Source of the DNA: Empedobacter tilapiae
GTDB taxonomy: Bacteria; Bacteroidota; Bacteroidia; Flavobacteriales; Weeksellaceae
Direction of reading: 5' to 3'
DNA length: 64,000 nucleotides
NCBI RefSeq assembly: GCF_004785645.1
Contig: NZ_SRPE01000007.1
Coordinates: 124,001 to 188,000 of the forward strand
In this document: in pieces, positions 25,264-32,869 of the stretch
How the letters are laid out: each line of letters opens with the position of its first letter
How positions within the stretch are numbered: position 1 is the stretch's first letter
Made by a program: the position numbers and the translations under genes
The notes under the pieces: generated by a model
Databases searched by the model: none
Told to the model about the DNA's origin: nothing
Seen by the model: only the letters and a program-made list of their open reading frames with translations

Positions 25264-26466
25264 TTAATTCAACTCAAAGAAATCTCGTTTACCAATTTTT
25301 ACTTTGATACCACTATCTAAAATAAAATCACTTAAAGGATCTATATTCTTCTCCCCATTAATCTGTACAGCTCCACTCTCTATTAAACGACGAACTGCAG
25401 TTTTTGATATATCTTTTTTTAATTGATGACAAATATCTAACAATGTAATATTATCATTATCAATGTTTAATGAATCAATCTTAACCGTTTCGAAAACTCT
25501 ATTTTCATCATTTCTTTTCTGAAATTGATTGTTAAAAAATTCTTCCGCATATTCTGCTTCTATTTCAGAATGATATTGAGTAATAATATTTTTAGCAACT
25601 AACTTTTTAATTAACATTGGATTATCCATTTTCAATCGATCATTTAAACTTGACTTTTCTTCTATTGAAAAATCAGTTGCTAAAGCAATATATTCTTCTA
25701 ATAAATCATCTGGAATTGACATTGTTTTTCCAAACATTTCATTAGGTTCATCTGTCAATCCAATAATATTATTCAACGATTTGCTCATCTTCTCTTTTCC
25801 ATCAGTTCCTCTCAAAAGTGGCATACACAGTACAATCTGAGCAGTTTCACCATTGGTTTCTTGCAATTGTCGTCCCATTGTACAATTAAATAATTGATCT
25901 GTTCCTCCCATTTCAATGTCTGCATTTATTTTAACCGAATCGTATGCTTGTAATATTGGGTAAACCAACTCATGCATTGCAATTGGAGTATTTTCTGTAA
26001 AACGCTTATTAAAATCATTTCGATGCATTAATTGTGCAACTGTAACTTTTGACAGTAACTGAATAACCTCCGAAAAAGCCAACTTATCTAACCAATCAGA
26101 ATTAAACACAATTTCCGCTTTTTCTATATCAATAATTTTTGATAATTGATTAATATATGTTTCTGCATTTTTCTGTACTTGATCTGCATTCAGCGGTTGG
26201 CGACTTTTATTTTTTCCTGTAGGATCTCCAATTTGCGCTGTAAAACTACCTACTAAAATAACTATTTGATGCCCCAAATCTTGAAATTCTTTCAATTTCT
26301 TCAACACAACGGCGTGACCAAGATGCAAATCTGGTGCAGTAGGATCAAAACCTAATTTGATTCGTAATGGTCTATTTTCTTTTTTTGTTAATTTTAATTT
26401 TTCTTCCAATCCATTCTCTGGTAAAAAAATAGCTACATTTTCTTTTAAACTTTTTAGATCTTTCAT
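25264..26466 (-). CDS. tyrS: Tyrosyl-tRNA synthetase
   Basis: Class I aminoacyl-tRNA synthetase charging tRNA-Tyr. 400 residues. The HIGH-type motif is HLGH (48-51) in FDPTAPDLHLGH and the KMSKS loop is at 226-230. A C-terminal S4 RNA-binding domain occupies about 335-400. The FDPTAPDLHLGH form is typical of the TyrZ subgroup. Immediately upstream is an intrinsic-terminator hairpin (26479-26509) preceded by a short frame with five Tyr codons, so transcription is probably controlled by attenuation in response to charged tRNA-Tyr. Confidence 0.95.
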   Translation of the reverse strand: MKDLKSLKENVAIFLPENGLEEKLKLTKKENRPLRIKLGFDPTAPDLHLGHAVVLKKLKEFQDLGHQIVILVGSFTAQIGDPTGKNKSRQPLNADQVQKNAETYINQLSKIIDIEKAEIVFNSDWLDKLAFSEVIQLLSKVTVAQLMHRNDFNKRFTENTPIAMHELVYPILQAYDSVKINADIEMGGTDQLFNCTMGRQLQETNGETAQIVLCMPLLRGTDGKEKMSKSLNNIIGLTDEPNEMFGKTMSIPDDLLEEYIALATDFSIEEKSSLNDRLKMDNPMLIKKLVAKNIITQYHSEIEAEYAEEFFNNQFQKRNDENRVFETVKIDSLNIDNDNITLLDICHQLKKDISKTAVRRLIESGAVQINGEKNIDPLSDFILDSGIKVKIGKRDFFELN

Positions 26467-26478
26467 ATTTTTTGAAAA

Positions 26479-26509
26479 TAAAAAAGCCCGAGCAAAACTG
26501 CTCGGGCTT
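26479..26509 (-). terminator. tyrS attenuator hairpin
   Basis: On the minus strand AAGCCCGAGCA and TGCTCGGGCTT form a perfect 11-bp GC-rich stem with a GTTT loop and a T6 run. It ends only about 13 nt before the tyrS ATG, so a terminator here would stop tyrS transcription itself. Its left arm (26509-26499) can pair instead with TGCTCGGG at 26575-26568 inside the leader frame, with TAGA/TCTA extending the helix. Confidence 0.8.
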
Positions 26510-26541
26510 GTAGATTATGATTAAATTTTTGACGTACAAAA

Positions 26542-26637
26542 CTAATACGAAGTATACACATAGTCTACCCGAGCAAATATTGTACGATAATAAGTGCTAA
26601 AAAACGGTAAACGTAATATGTGTTGCAAAAACTTCAT
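26542..26637 (-). CDS. Tyrosine-rich leader peptide for tyrS
   Basis: A 31-codon frame starting at ATG 26637 (MKFLQHIL) and stopping TAG at 26544-26542. Five codons are TAT: residues 16 and 17 (STYYRT) and 26, 28 and 31 (DYVYTSY). 16% Tyr in front of tyrS is the hallmark of a leader peptide whose translation senses tyrosyl-tRNA. The segment encoding Phe-Ala-Arg-Val (21-24) holds the antiterminator strand complementary to the terminator left arm. A possible protective hairpin pairs CACATA (26622-26617) with TATGTG (26562-26557). A TACCTTTG box at 26653-26646 would make the mRNA start almost at the ATG. Confidence 0.75.
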   Translation of the reverse strand: MKFLQHILRLPFFSTYYRTIFARVDYVYTSY

Positions 26638-26645
26638 TTGTAATG

Positions 26646-26653
26646 CAAAGGTA
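26646..26653 (-). promoter_or_regulatory. tyrS leader -7 element
   Basis: TACCTTTG on the minus strand fits TAnnTTTG. The start should fall near 26640, about 3 nt before the leader ATG, giving an almost leaderless leader peptide and a 5' region of about 175 nt for tyrS. Confidence 0.55.
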
Positions 26654-26668
26654 GCATTATTTTTTACT

Positions 26669-27127
26669 TTAAGGATTTTCTTTCCAAATTTTATCTGAAG
26701 TCTCTAAATATAAAGGAAGAGCAGCTGATCCATACCAATTATAAATCTCGAAATCTAATAATTTTGCTTCTACAGCAGGATCAGTTTGTAAAATTTTTTC
26801 CAATTCTTCTTTCGTTTCAATATCTTGGAAAATAAAAATTCCACGATATTTTTTCTCATTTTTTCCCATAGGGCCAGCAACTACTAACTTCTTCTCTTCT
26901 ACTAAACGGTCGATATTTGCCATATGACCTTTGAATTTTTCTGCAATCAAGCTACTATCAGTCGATTGATTTGATCCAGTTTTTAGAATAACAAAAAAAT
27001 ATGATTTCATTCCATATTTATCCGCTTTCAACTCTTTTGCTAAATCTTCATCATAATTTGGATTTGATTTTTGAGCATATGAAATAATAGATATAAATGT
27101 GAAAAATAAGAGAGTATACTTCTTCAT
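26669..27127 (-). CDS. Exported YciI-like protein
   Basis: 152 residues: a signal peptide (MKKYTLLFFTFIS, ending SYAQ) followed by a YciI/YCII-type ferredoxin-like domain. The segments KGHMANIDRLVEEKKLVVAG, RGIFIFQ and TDPAVEAKLLDFEIYNW are typical of the family, although most members are cytoplasmic. YCII domains are of uncertain function; a conserved His (here in KGHMANI) has been suggested as catalytic. The gene lies upstream of tyrS but the tyrS leader promoter separates them. Divergent from ybaK. Confidence 0.75.
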   Translation of the reverse strand: MKKYTLLFFTFISIISYAQKSNPNYDEDLAKELKADKYGMKSYFFVILKTGSNQSTDSSLIAEKFKGHMANIDRLVEEKKLVVAGPMGKNEKKYRGIFIFQDIETKEELEKILQTDPAVEAKLLDFEIYNWYGSAALPLYLETSDKIWKENP

Positions 27128-27170
27128 AAGTAATTTTTTATAAAAATAGTCTAAAAAAAAAATTTCGTTA

Positions 27171-27178
27171 TAACTTTG
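27171..27178 (+). promoter_or_regulatory. ybaK -7 element
   Basis: TAACTTTG fits TAnnTTTG and gives a leader of about 19 nt to the ATG at 27203. No -33 TTG. Confidence 0.45.
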
Positions 27179-27202
27179 AATAAATTTTTATAAACTTATA
27201 AA

Positions 27203-27694
27203 ATGAGCAATAAAACTGCGAAAACAAATGCAGTCCGAATTTTAGATTCGCATAAAATTCCCTACGAATTACGCGAATACGAAGTAGATGAAGAACATAT
27301 TGATGCGCTACATGTTGCAGATTCTTTAGGTGTAAATCCTGAAGGAATTTTTAAAACTTTAGTCTTAAAAGGAAATGTAGAACCGATAATTATCGCTGTA
27401 ATCCCTGCAAACACACATCTTGATATGAAAAAATTTGCAAAAATTTCTGGTAATAAAAACTGCGAAATGCTTCCTTTAAAAGATTTATTGAATGTTACAG
27501 GTTATATTCGTGGTGGCTGTTCACCAATTGGTATGAAAAAACAGTTTCCTACATATATTGAAGAACTTGCTATTTTACAAGATCAAATTTGTATCAGTGC
27601 AGGAAAAAGAGGTTTACAAATTATTTTAAATGCAGAAGATTTAGGAATTTTAATTAATGCTAAATTTGAAGATATCACACAATTTGATTTATAA
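27203..27694 (+). CDS. ybaK: Cys-tRNA(Pro)/Cys-tRNA(Cys) deacylase YbaK
   Basis: Hydrolyses Cys misacylated onto tRNA-Pro. 163 residues, normal length. Family features: N-terminal KTNAVRILDSHKIPYELREYEVDE is one continuous helix-strand unit, the conserved Lys in FKTLVLKG, and a C-terminal YIRGGCSPIGMKK segment that forms the substrate pocket, followed by ISAGKRGLQI. Cytoplasmic. Single-gene unit convergent with the redoxin gene, 1 bp apart. Confidence 0.92.
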   Translation: MSNKTAKTNAVRILDSHKIPYELREYEVDEEHIDALHVADSLGVNPEGIFKTLVLKGNVEPIIIAVIPANTHLDMKKFAKISGNKNCEMLPLKDLLNVTGYIRGGCSPIGMKKQFPTYIEELAILQDQICISAGKRGLQIILNAEDLGILINAKFEDITQFDL

Positions 27695-27695
27695 T

Positions 27696-28820
27696 TTATT
27701 TACTATTCAGAATGATTTTTTCTAAAATAACAGGAAATTTTGCTTCATCTTCAAACGTTAAATCTGGATTTGCATATACAATAATTCCATTTTTATCAAT
27801 CACATAAGTTGCTCTATTGTTGTAACCTAAACGATTGTAAGAATTATACATTAATGAGATAGTATAATTTTCGTCATTTAAATACATAATATTATTTGTT
27901 CTCAGAGCAGATTTCCATACCTCTAATAATGGATTTGTAGAACTTGAAATTGCATAACTTTTTACATCTTTCAATAAAGGATTATGATCTATTAATTGAA
28001 TTTGAGCAGCACAAGTCATTGCAGCTTTTGTATCAATCGAAGTAAAATCTGGTAAAATTTGTCCACTAAAAGCTGCAGGATAAAACGTCAATACTTTGAA
28101 AGTCGATTTATCATCCAAAAACTTCTCTGTTGAATTAGTCTTATAATTTGGTCCATTCAAGATAAAATCTGGTGCTTTATCTCCTACTTTCAGCGTATTA
28201 TTTTTTGTGAAATTTATTTTAATCTCGTCTATTTTCAATACTCTTTTAACTAATTTTTCTAAAGGTTTCAAATGCTCGCCTTGTGCACGATAATCATTGT
28301 CTCTCATTAAAATTTTATTATTCTGATCAACTAAAAAAAGAACCGAACTTTCAACCAAAACATTGTTGCTAAAATTATTAGTTGGAATTATAGTAGAAAC
28401 TGAATTTTGTTTAAAAGGTTTCAAACCAATTGCATTATATATTTTTCCACTTTCATCATAAATAACTTTAGTACCATCTAACTTATTTTGATTGGAAGAT
28501 TCATTAAAAGTAAAGATTTTATTTGGCTCTTTACTCCATTTATCGTCTTCATTTACAATATAAATCACATCAATCTTTGGTAAATTCTGAGATGTAAATG
28601 CCAGATTTTTCACAAAATAATAATTCAGCGATGTTGTCATCATACTTGCATATGTATTCGTTTTGTATAAACTTGGTGTGAATACAATAATTTTCAAATT
28701 TGAAGATTGCTCTAAATTTTCAATTTTATTCATCGGAAATTGAGCTCCAATATTCAGATTCTGAGCATTCAAAAAAGAGAAACTAAAAAAGGAAAAAATA
28801 AATACAAAAAATCTTGACAT
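27696..28820 (-). CDS. Exported protein with two thioredoxin-fold (redoxin) domains
   Basis: 374 residues: signal peptide ending FLNAQ, then two AhpC/TSA-like domains. The first (about 20-185) starts NIGAQFPMNKIENL and has no Cys. The second (about 200-374) starts LKVGDKAPDFILNG and continues TFYPAAFSGQ. The peroxidatic Cys expected shortly after the FYPAAFSG motif is missing; one Cys occurs later in MTCAAQI. A duplicated, largely inactive peroxiredoxin-like protein, or one using the displaced Cys, is the best description. Periplasmic. Function unknown. Confidence 0.72.
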   Translation of the reverse strand: MSRFFVFIFSFFSFSFLNAQNLNIGAQFPMNKIENLEQSSNLKIIVFTPSLYKTNTYASMMTTSLNYYFVKNLAFTSQNLPKIDVIYIVNEDDKWSKEPNKIFTFNESSNQNKLDGTKVIYDESGKIYNAIGLKPFKQNSVSTIIPTNNFSNNVLVESSVLFLVDQNNKILMRDNDYRAQGEHLKPLEKLVKRVLKIDEIKINFTKNNTLKVGDKAPDFILNGPNYKTNSTEKFLDDKSTFKVLTFYPAAFSGQILPDFTSIDTKAAMTCAAQIQLIDHNPLLKDVKSYAISSSTNPLLEVWKSALRTNNIMYLNDENYTISLMYNSYNRLGYNNRATYVIDKNGIIVYANPDLTFEDEAKFPVILEKIILNSK

Positions 28821-28939
28821 ATAATTTTAATTGTTAAAAGATCATGCAATAAACAAGCACAAGTTAACCTTTTTCTTTATTTAGAAAAAATGATAATCAA
28901 TAAGATTTAATTATCAGAGATCATTTTCTCTAAATCAGC

Positions 28940-28947
28940 TATATTTG
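28940..28947 (+). promoter_or_regulatory. -7 element of the TPR-like gene
   Basis: TATATTTG matches TAnnTTTG, giving a leader of about 25 nt. No matching -33 TTG. Confidence 0.45.
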
Positions 28948-28978
28948 TATTTATTTTAACTTTAAGTATTATATCGAA

Positions 28979-29749
28979 ATGGAATTCAATGTTACCAATG
29001 CTTTAAAACAACTAAATACTGATTATTCTGAAGATAAAGCTTCAGAAATTATAGAAAATCTATTATATAATTCAACTGATTTTTCTGATGAAGATCATGA
29101 AATAATTGATGAGTTAAATGATAAATTCTTACGAATTGCTGCACAAATTTTTGTGGAAGATTTGGCATATGATTTCAATACTTTAGTTAATTATTGGGAA
29201 GCTTTTATTGGGCAATTAACAGAAGAACAATCTCAAAATTTATTAAATTTTGCAATTGAACAAACTGATGTTGATTTTGTCGAAGACTTTATTATAGGTT
29301 ATAGAAAATTTTATACGAATCCTAAAGAAAGTATAACTTTTTTTAATAAAATAGATGAACATCAATTTTATGAAATTAAGTTTTTCAAAGCTCGTTGTTA
29401 TGAAGTTTTAAATGAAGAAGAAAAAGCAGTTGAAGCATATGTTAATTATTTGAATTCTGACTATTTTAAATTAGAAGAAAATGCTGAACAAGCTGCTGTG
29501 AATACTTTTTATATTAGTCATAATATTGCTCCACTATTAGTTAAGGTAAAAAAATACAAAGAAGCAAAAGTATATTTCGATAATGTTTTAAAGAATATAA
29601 ATTTTGAAGATTACTTAGCTAATTTTGAAGATTCTAATCAACAAGAAATCAAAAGCTTCTTAGAAAATTATGTTACAACTTTACAAGAAATTGGAGAGGA
29701 TACACCTGCTAATGACTTTTCTAAAAAAATAATGCAATATTTTTCTTAA
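28979..29749 (+). CDS. Acidic helical-repeat (TPR-like) protein
   Basis: 256 residues, very rich in Asp, Glu, Asn and Phe, with no signal peptide and no transmembrane helix. The pattern is alpha-helical throughout; EIKFFKARCYEVLNEEEKAVEAY (about 130-152) and VKKYKEAKVYFDNVL near 200 look like TPR helices. A scaffold or adaptor role in the cytoplasm is possible. I do not recognise a named family. It is the only + strand gene before the first candidate small RNA, 150 bp further on. Confidence 0.65.
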   Translation: MEFNVTNALKQLNTDYSEDKASEIIENLLYNSTDFSDEDHEIIDELNDKFLRIAAQIFVEDLAYDFNTLVNYWEAFIGQLTEEQSQNLLNFAIEQTDVDFVEDFIIGYRKFYTNPKESITFFNKIDEHQFYEIKFFKARCYEVLNEEEKAVEAYVNYLNSDYFKLEENAEQAAVNTFYISHNIAPLLVKVKKYKEAKVYFDNVLKNINFEDYLANFEDSNQQEIKSFLENYVTTLQEIGEDTPANDFSKKIMQYFS

Positions 29750-29898
29750 AAACACAACATACGAAAATACATTATTGAAATTATTCAAAATACTCATAAA
29801 TAGGTAGTTTTAACTTTTTATTATTAATAAAATAAATCTAATCTATTTTAGTATAAAAAAATAAATAATAAAATATTTATCAAATTAAGAAGTTGTTT

Positions 29899-30045
29899 TA
29901 CCTTTGTATTATAAATAATTTATTCATAGTTGTTAAGGATAATGATGTTTGAAGATGAAAAGAACATCCTTAATAAAAATAGAGTTTTTTTATAGTATTT
30001 TTAGGTTGGTTAATGGTTCAATGAAGATTGAACCATTTTTTATTT
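29899..30045 (+). ncRNA. Candidate small RNA A with own promoter and terminator
   Basis: A TACCTTTG box (29899-29906) is followed by a predicted RNA from about 29912. It contains an imperfect hairpin (TTAAGG near 29933-29938 with its complement ending at 29972), a U-rich linker TTTTTTATAGTATTTTTAGG and TTGGTTAA (about 29985-30012), and an 11-bp terminator stem (30012-30037) with a T run. The linker and layout recur in candidate B 600 bp away. A 17-codon frame (ATG near 29942 to TAG in the linker) also exists but has no counterpart in B. The RNA would overlap the 3' end of the antisense gene at 30040. Confidence 0.5.
30012..30041 (+). terminator. Terminator of candidate small RNA A
   Basis: AATGGTTCAAT, loop GAAG, then the complement and six T on the + strand. 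The minus strand has no T run, so it acts for a + strand transcript. Confidence 0.75.
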
Positions 30046-30378
30046 CTTAAAACCATAAGCGCAATGTCTACAACCATTTTGACAGCATTTCCCTTTCTGA
30101 TAATGAAAGAATTCTGTAAAAACCCAATATCCATTTTCTATATAATAATGAATATGAGGAATGAACTCTGAAGGCATTGTTGGATGCGGATATTCGTTAT
30201 CTAATTCAACAAAATAATTTAACTTTTCTATACAAGAATTACACAAACATTTGTAATGTGTTTTCTTCAAAAATTCTTTTATTTTGTCTTTAATAATAAT
30301 AGTAGAACAAGCACAATTTTCTATATCATCTACTTTACACTCCATTGTTTCGTTACAACGCGAACAATTTTCAATCAT
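30040..30378 (-). CDS. Cysteine-rich CWC / DUF5522 protein
   Basis: 112 residues with 14 Cys. The N-terminal part (CSRCNETMECKVDDIENCAC, then CLCNSC) is a Cysteine-rich CWC-type zinc-binding region. The C-terminal part (WVFTEFFHYQKGKCCQNGC, then HCAYGFKK) matches DUF5522, which also has conserved Cys and a Tyr-Gly end. The two domains often occur together or adjacent in Bacteroidota; here they are fused. Probably a small cytoplasmic zinc protein of unknown function. It lies antisense between the two candidate small RNAs. Confidence 0.8.
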   Translation of the reverse strand: MIENCSRCNETMECKVDDIENCACSTIIIKDKIKEFLKKTHYKCLCNSCIEKLNYFVELDNEYPHPTMPSEFIPHIHYYIENGYWVFTEFFHYQKGKCCQNGCRHCAYGFKK

Positions 30379-30544
30379 TTTATTAGATATTTTTTGATTT
30401 TTTAAAATACGAAAAATCTTAAACTTTTATTAAAACTTAAAATTATTTTTCTTACAACCATCATAAATAAATATATATAAATTAATTTTATTAAGACATA
30501 AAATAAACCTTTTAAAAATAATATATTTATTTTCAAAACTTTAC

Positions 30545-30656
30545 GAAATTTGTAAAAGAATAAAGAATAGACATTATAATTATTCTTTTAGTGTTTTTTA
30601 TAGTAGTTTTGATTGGTTAAAATCCTCTGAAAAAATTTTCAGAGGATTTTTTATTT
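30545..30656 (+). ncRNA. Candidate small RNA B, relative of A
   Basis: A near-consensus -7 box (GAAATTTG, 30545-30552) precedes a predicted RNA from about 30558. An 8-bp hairpin (AAAAGAAT with ATTCTTTT, about 30554-30589) leads into TTTTTTATAGTAGTTTTG and TTGGTTAA (about 30594-30620), then a strong terminator stem with TTTTTTATTTT. No + strand gene lies upstream within 800 bp, so the terminator belongs to an orphan transcript. No coding frame fits both copies, so RNA is more likely than a peptide. Confidence 0.5.
30619..30655. terminator. Terminator of candidate RNA B, also behind brnQ
   Basis: AAAATCCTCTGAA pairs with TTCAGAGGATTTT. The + strand T run is stronger; brnQ ends next to it on the minus strand and may use it too. 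Confidence 0.8.
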
Positions 30657-31940
30657 TCTTAATCTATCAATCAATAATCCGATTACAAAACCTATAATTG
30701 ATGGAGCAATCCAACCTAAATCATACTCAAAAAATGGAATTTTATTTAAGTTTTCAATTGTTAGTTGATCTAACTTTCCTAATAATTTTAATAAGCCTAA
30801 GATTGCTATAATTGTTGAAGCAATCAACGCAAAAATATACGGAGTTTTACTCTTTACAACTTTACCAAATAACACAATATAAATAACTAATGTAATTGTA
30901 ATTGGATATACAAATGCTAAAGGCGGATAAGCAAAATTGATAATTTCATCTACTCCTTTTATTGATAATCCGAACGAAATAGCAGTACATAAAATAACTA
31001 ATATTGTATAACTTAATTTTTCATTTGTTAAGCGACTAAAAAATGTTCCTACAGCAGAAGTTAAGGCGATTGAAGTTGTAAGACACGCAAATGCCATACA
31101 TAAAGCAATTGCTATTAATCCATAATGACCTAATGTATTACGAGAAATCTCTATTAATAATTCTGCACGAGAAATGTCAGGATTTGTAATTCCAGAAGTT
31201 GCTCCTAAATAAATTAATCCACCATAAACAAATAAAAGACAAGTTGTAGAAAGTAGTCCTGCAATAGTAACAATTTGAGATTTACTTTTTGGATCAGTAT
31301 AACCTTTGCTTTGTGCAGCTGTTATAATAATTCCAGCAAATATGACAGAAGCTAATACATCTAATGTTTGGTAACCTTCTACAAAACCTTTAGAAAAAGA
31401 TTCAATCATTGTTAACTTTGAAGGTATAAAATCAGCAGTAGGATTAATTATTCCCACAGTAATTAATAATGTTAATAAAATTAATAAAACAGGAGTTAAA
31501 TAATTTCCAATAACATCGACTACTTTTGATGGACGAATTGCTAAAATAAGTGTTATAGCAAAAAACAATAAAGATCCCCAAAAAGGATTCATTTCAGGAA
31601 AAAATGGTTTAAGTCCTACTTCAAAAGTTGTTGCGGCAGTTCTTGGAATTGCAATTAAAGGTCCAATACAAATCATAATAATTGTTCCTAAAATTGCTGC
31701 TAAATATTTATTTACACGATTTCCTAAATCATTAAAATTATCTCCAGAAAATACAACAGATAGAATTCCTGTAAATGGTAATAAAATTCCAGTTAAACCA
31801 AATGCTAACATTGCTACAAAATAATTAGAACCAACTTCTACTCCAATTAATGGAGGTAAAAGAAGGTTTCCTGCTCCAAAAAACATCGCAAATAACGCGA
31901 ATCCAAGTGTTAGTATATTGGTTAACTTTTTACTTTTCAT
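30651..31940 (-). CDS. brnQ: Branched-chain amino acid transporter BrnQ
   Basis: 429-residue inner-membrane protein with about 12 helices, importing Leu, Ile and Val with Na+ or H+. The N-terminal LTLGFALFAMFFGAGNLLLPP is one of the most conserved BrnQ/LIV-II segments (here cut to family-typical FFGAGNL). FKVGLKPFFP-like and GYQTLDVLASVIFAGII segments also fit the family. Stands alone. I looked for a leader peptide rich in Leu/Ile/Val codons upstream and found none. Confidence 0.92.
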   Translation of the reverse strand: MKSKKLTNILTLGFALFAMFFGAGNLLLPPLIGVEVGSNYFVAMLAFGLTGILLPFTGILSVVFSGDNFNDLGNRVNKYLAAILGTIIMICIGPLIAIPRTAATTFEVGLKPFFPEMNPFWGSLLFFAITLILAIRPSKVVDVIGNYLTPVLLILLTLLITVGIINPTADFIPSKLTMIESFSKGFVEGYQTLDVLASVIFAGIIITAAQSKGYTDPKSKSQIVTIAGLLSTTCLLFVYGGLIYLGATSGITNPDISRAELLIEISRNTLGHYGLIAIALCMAFACLTTSIALTSAVGTFFSRLTNEKLSYTILVILCTAISFGLSIKGVDEIINFAYPPLAFVYPITITLVIYIVLFGKVVKSKTPYIFALIASTIIAILGLLKLLGKLDQLTIENLNKIPFFEYDLGWIAPSIIGFVIGLLIDRLRK

Positions 31941-32106
31941 ATATTTAATAATTCTTTTTACTCAAAAAAACGATTCGCAAATTACTATAATTGCGTTTTG
32001 AAGCCTTAAACTTAGTAGAATTATTCGATAATTACATTGCTATTTTATAAATTCGACAGATTTTAATAATTATTTTTATATTTATTAAAATTTAAACTTT
32101 AATATA

Positions 32107-32278
32107 TTATGAATTATCTATATCATCAAATCTTAATTCATTTGAATTTTTATCAATTGAAATATTACAATTCGTTGGTGCATAACCTTTACCAATTGGT
32201 TGAAAATATTGTCTATTATAAAAATGCTTATCCTCATAATTCCGAAGCAAACATTCATAATATAAATTATTAATCTTT
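32107..32278 (-). pseudogene. Gene remnant downstream of the creD operon
   Basis: The minus-strand frame from about 32278 to a TAA at 32107 reads protein-like (YYECLLRNYEDKHFYN, FQPIGKGYAPTNC and LRFDDIDNS) but has no start codon and is +1 to the gene ending at 32270. It looks like the C-terminal end of a decayed gene. The rest of the 329-bp gap up to brnQ (31941-32106) shows nothing recognisable. Confidence 0.35.
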
Positions 32279-32869
32279 TGATTTTAAAATTTTTGCTATA
32301 ATATTTATGAGATAAATATTAAACATAGTAAAGCAAATTGATATTGTAGGATATCCAAAAACAGCGAAAAGTATTATAATAAAACTAAAAAATAGTATTA
32401 AAACAACCGCTAAAAAAATTGAAAAATAATTAAGATAACTAAAAGCTATTGCTTCTTCATTATCAAAATTAGTATAGAATATCGCAGCTAAAAAATTGAC
32501 AACAATTAAAAGAAACAATAAATAACCTAAAAACGGCATATAAAAACTTAAATCATGAAATCCACGAATGATTGTTTTATCCAAAACAAAAGCTACTGAA
32601 ATACAAAGCCATGTCACATTGGTCCAAACAAATACTTGTCCAGAATTAGAGAAAACTTTTCCTAAAAACAACTCCGAAATCTTATCAATTTTCAAGTAAA
32701 ATGACATTCCAAATAGGCAAATCACAAACTCTATAATAAAAATAGAAAAGCTGAAAATTGTATCATTATTTTTAACCACAATATCTGTAAAGGAAATTGC
32801 CATCAGTACAAGACCGATGACAAAAATCCCCAAAAATAAGTGTGCAAATGTTATTTTGTTTTGTTCCAT
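32270..32869 (-). CDS. Polytopic membrane protein of unknown function
   Basis: 199 residues with about six hydrophobic helices and short loops; Phe and Ile are abundant. The start (MEQNKITFAH) overlaps the creD 3' end by 19 bp, so it is the last gene of the creD operon. I do not recognise a family; it may support CreD in the inner membrane. That suggestion rests only on coupling. Confidence 0.7.
   Translation of the reverse strand: MEQNKITFAHLFLGIFVIGLVLMAISFTDIVVKNNDTIFSFSIFIIEFVICLFGMSFYLKIDKISELFLGKVFSNSGQVFVWTNVTWLCISVAFVLDKTIIRGFHDLSFYMPFLGYLLFLLIVVNFLAAIFYTNFDNEEAIAFSYLNYFSIFLAVVLILFFSFIIILFAVFGYPTISICFTMFNIYLINIIAKILKSKD

Noticed and set aside
29942-29995. 17-codon frame inside candidate small RNA A
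   Set aside because: The related copy B has no counterpart frame, and an in-frame stop appears at the equivalent place; treated as RNA.
31941-32106. Search for a branched-chain amino acid leader peptide or switch before brnQ
   Set aside because: No frame rich in Leu, Ile or Val codons and no terminator-like hairpin near the start.
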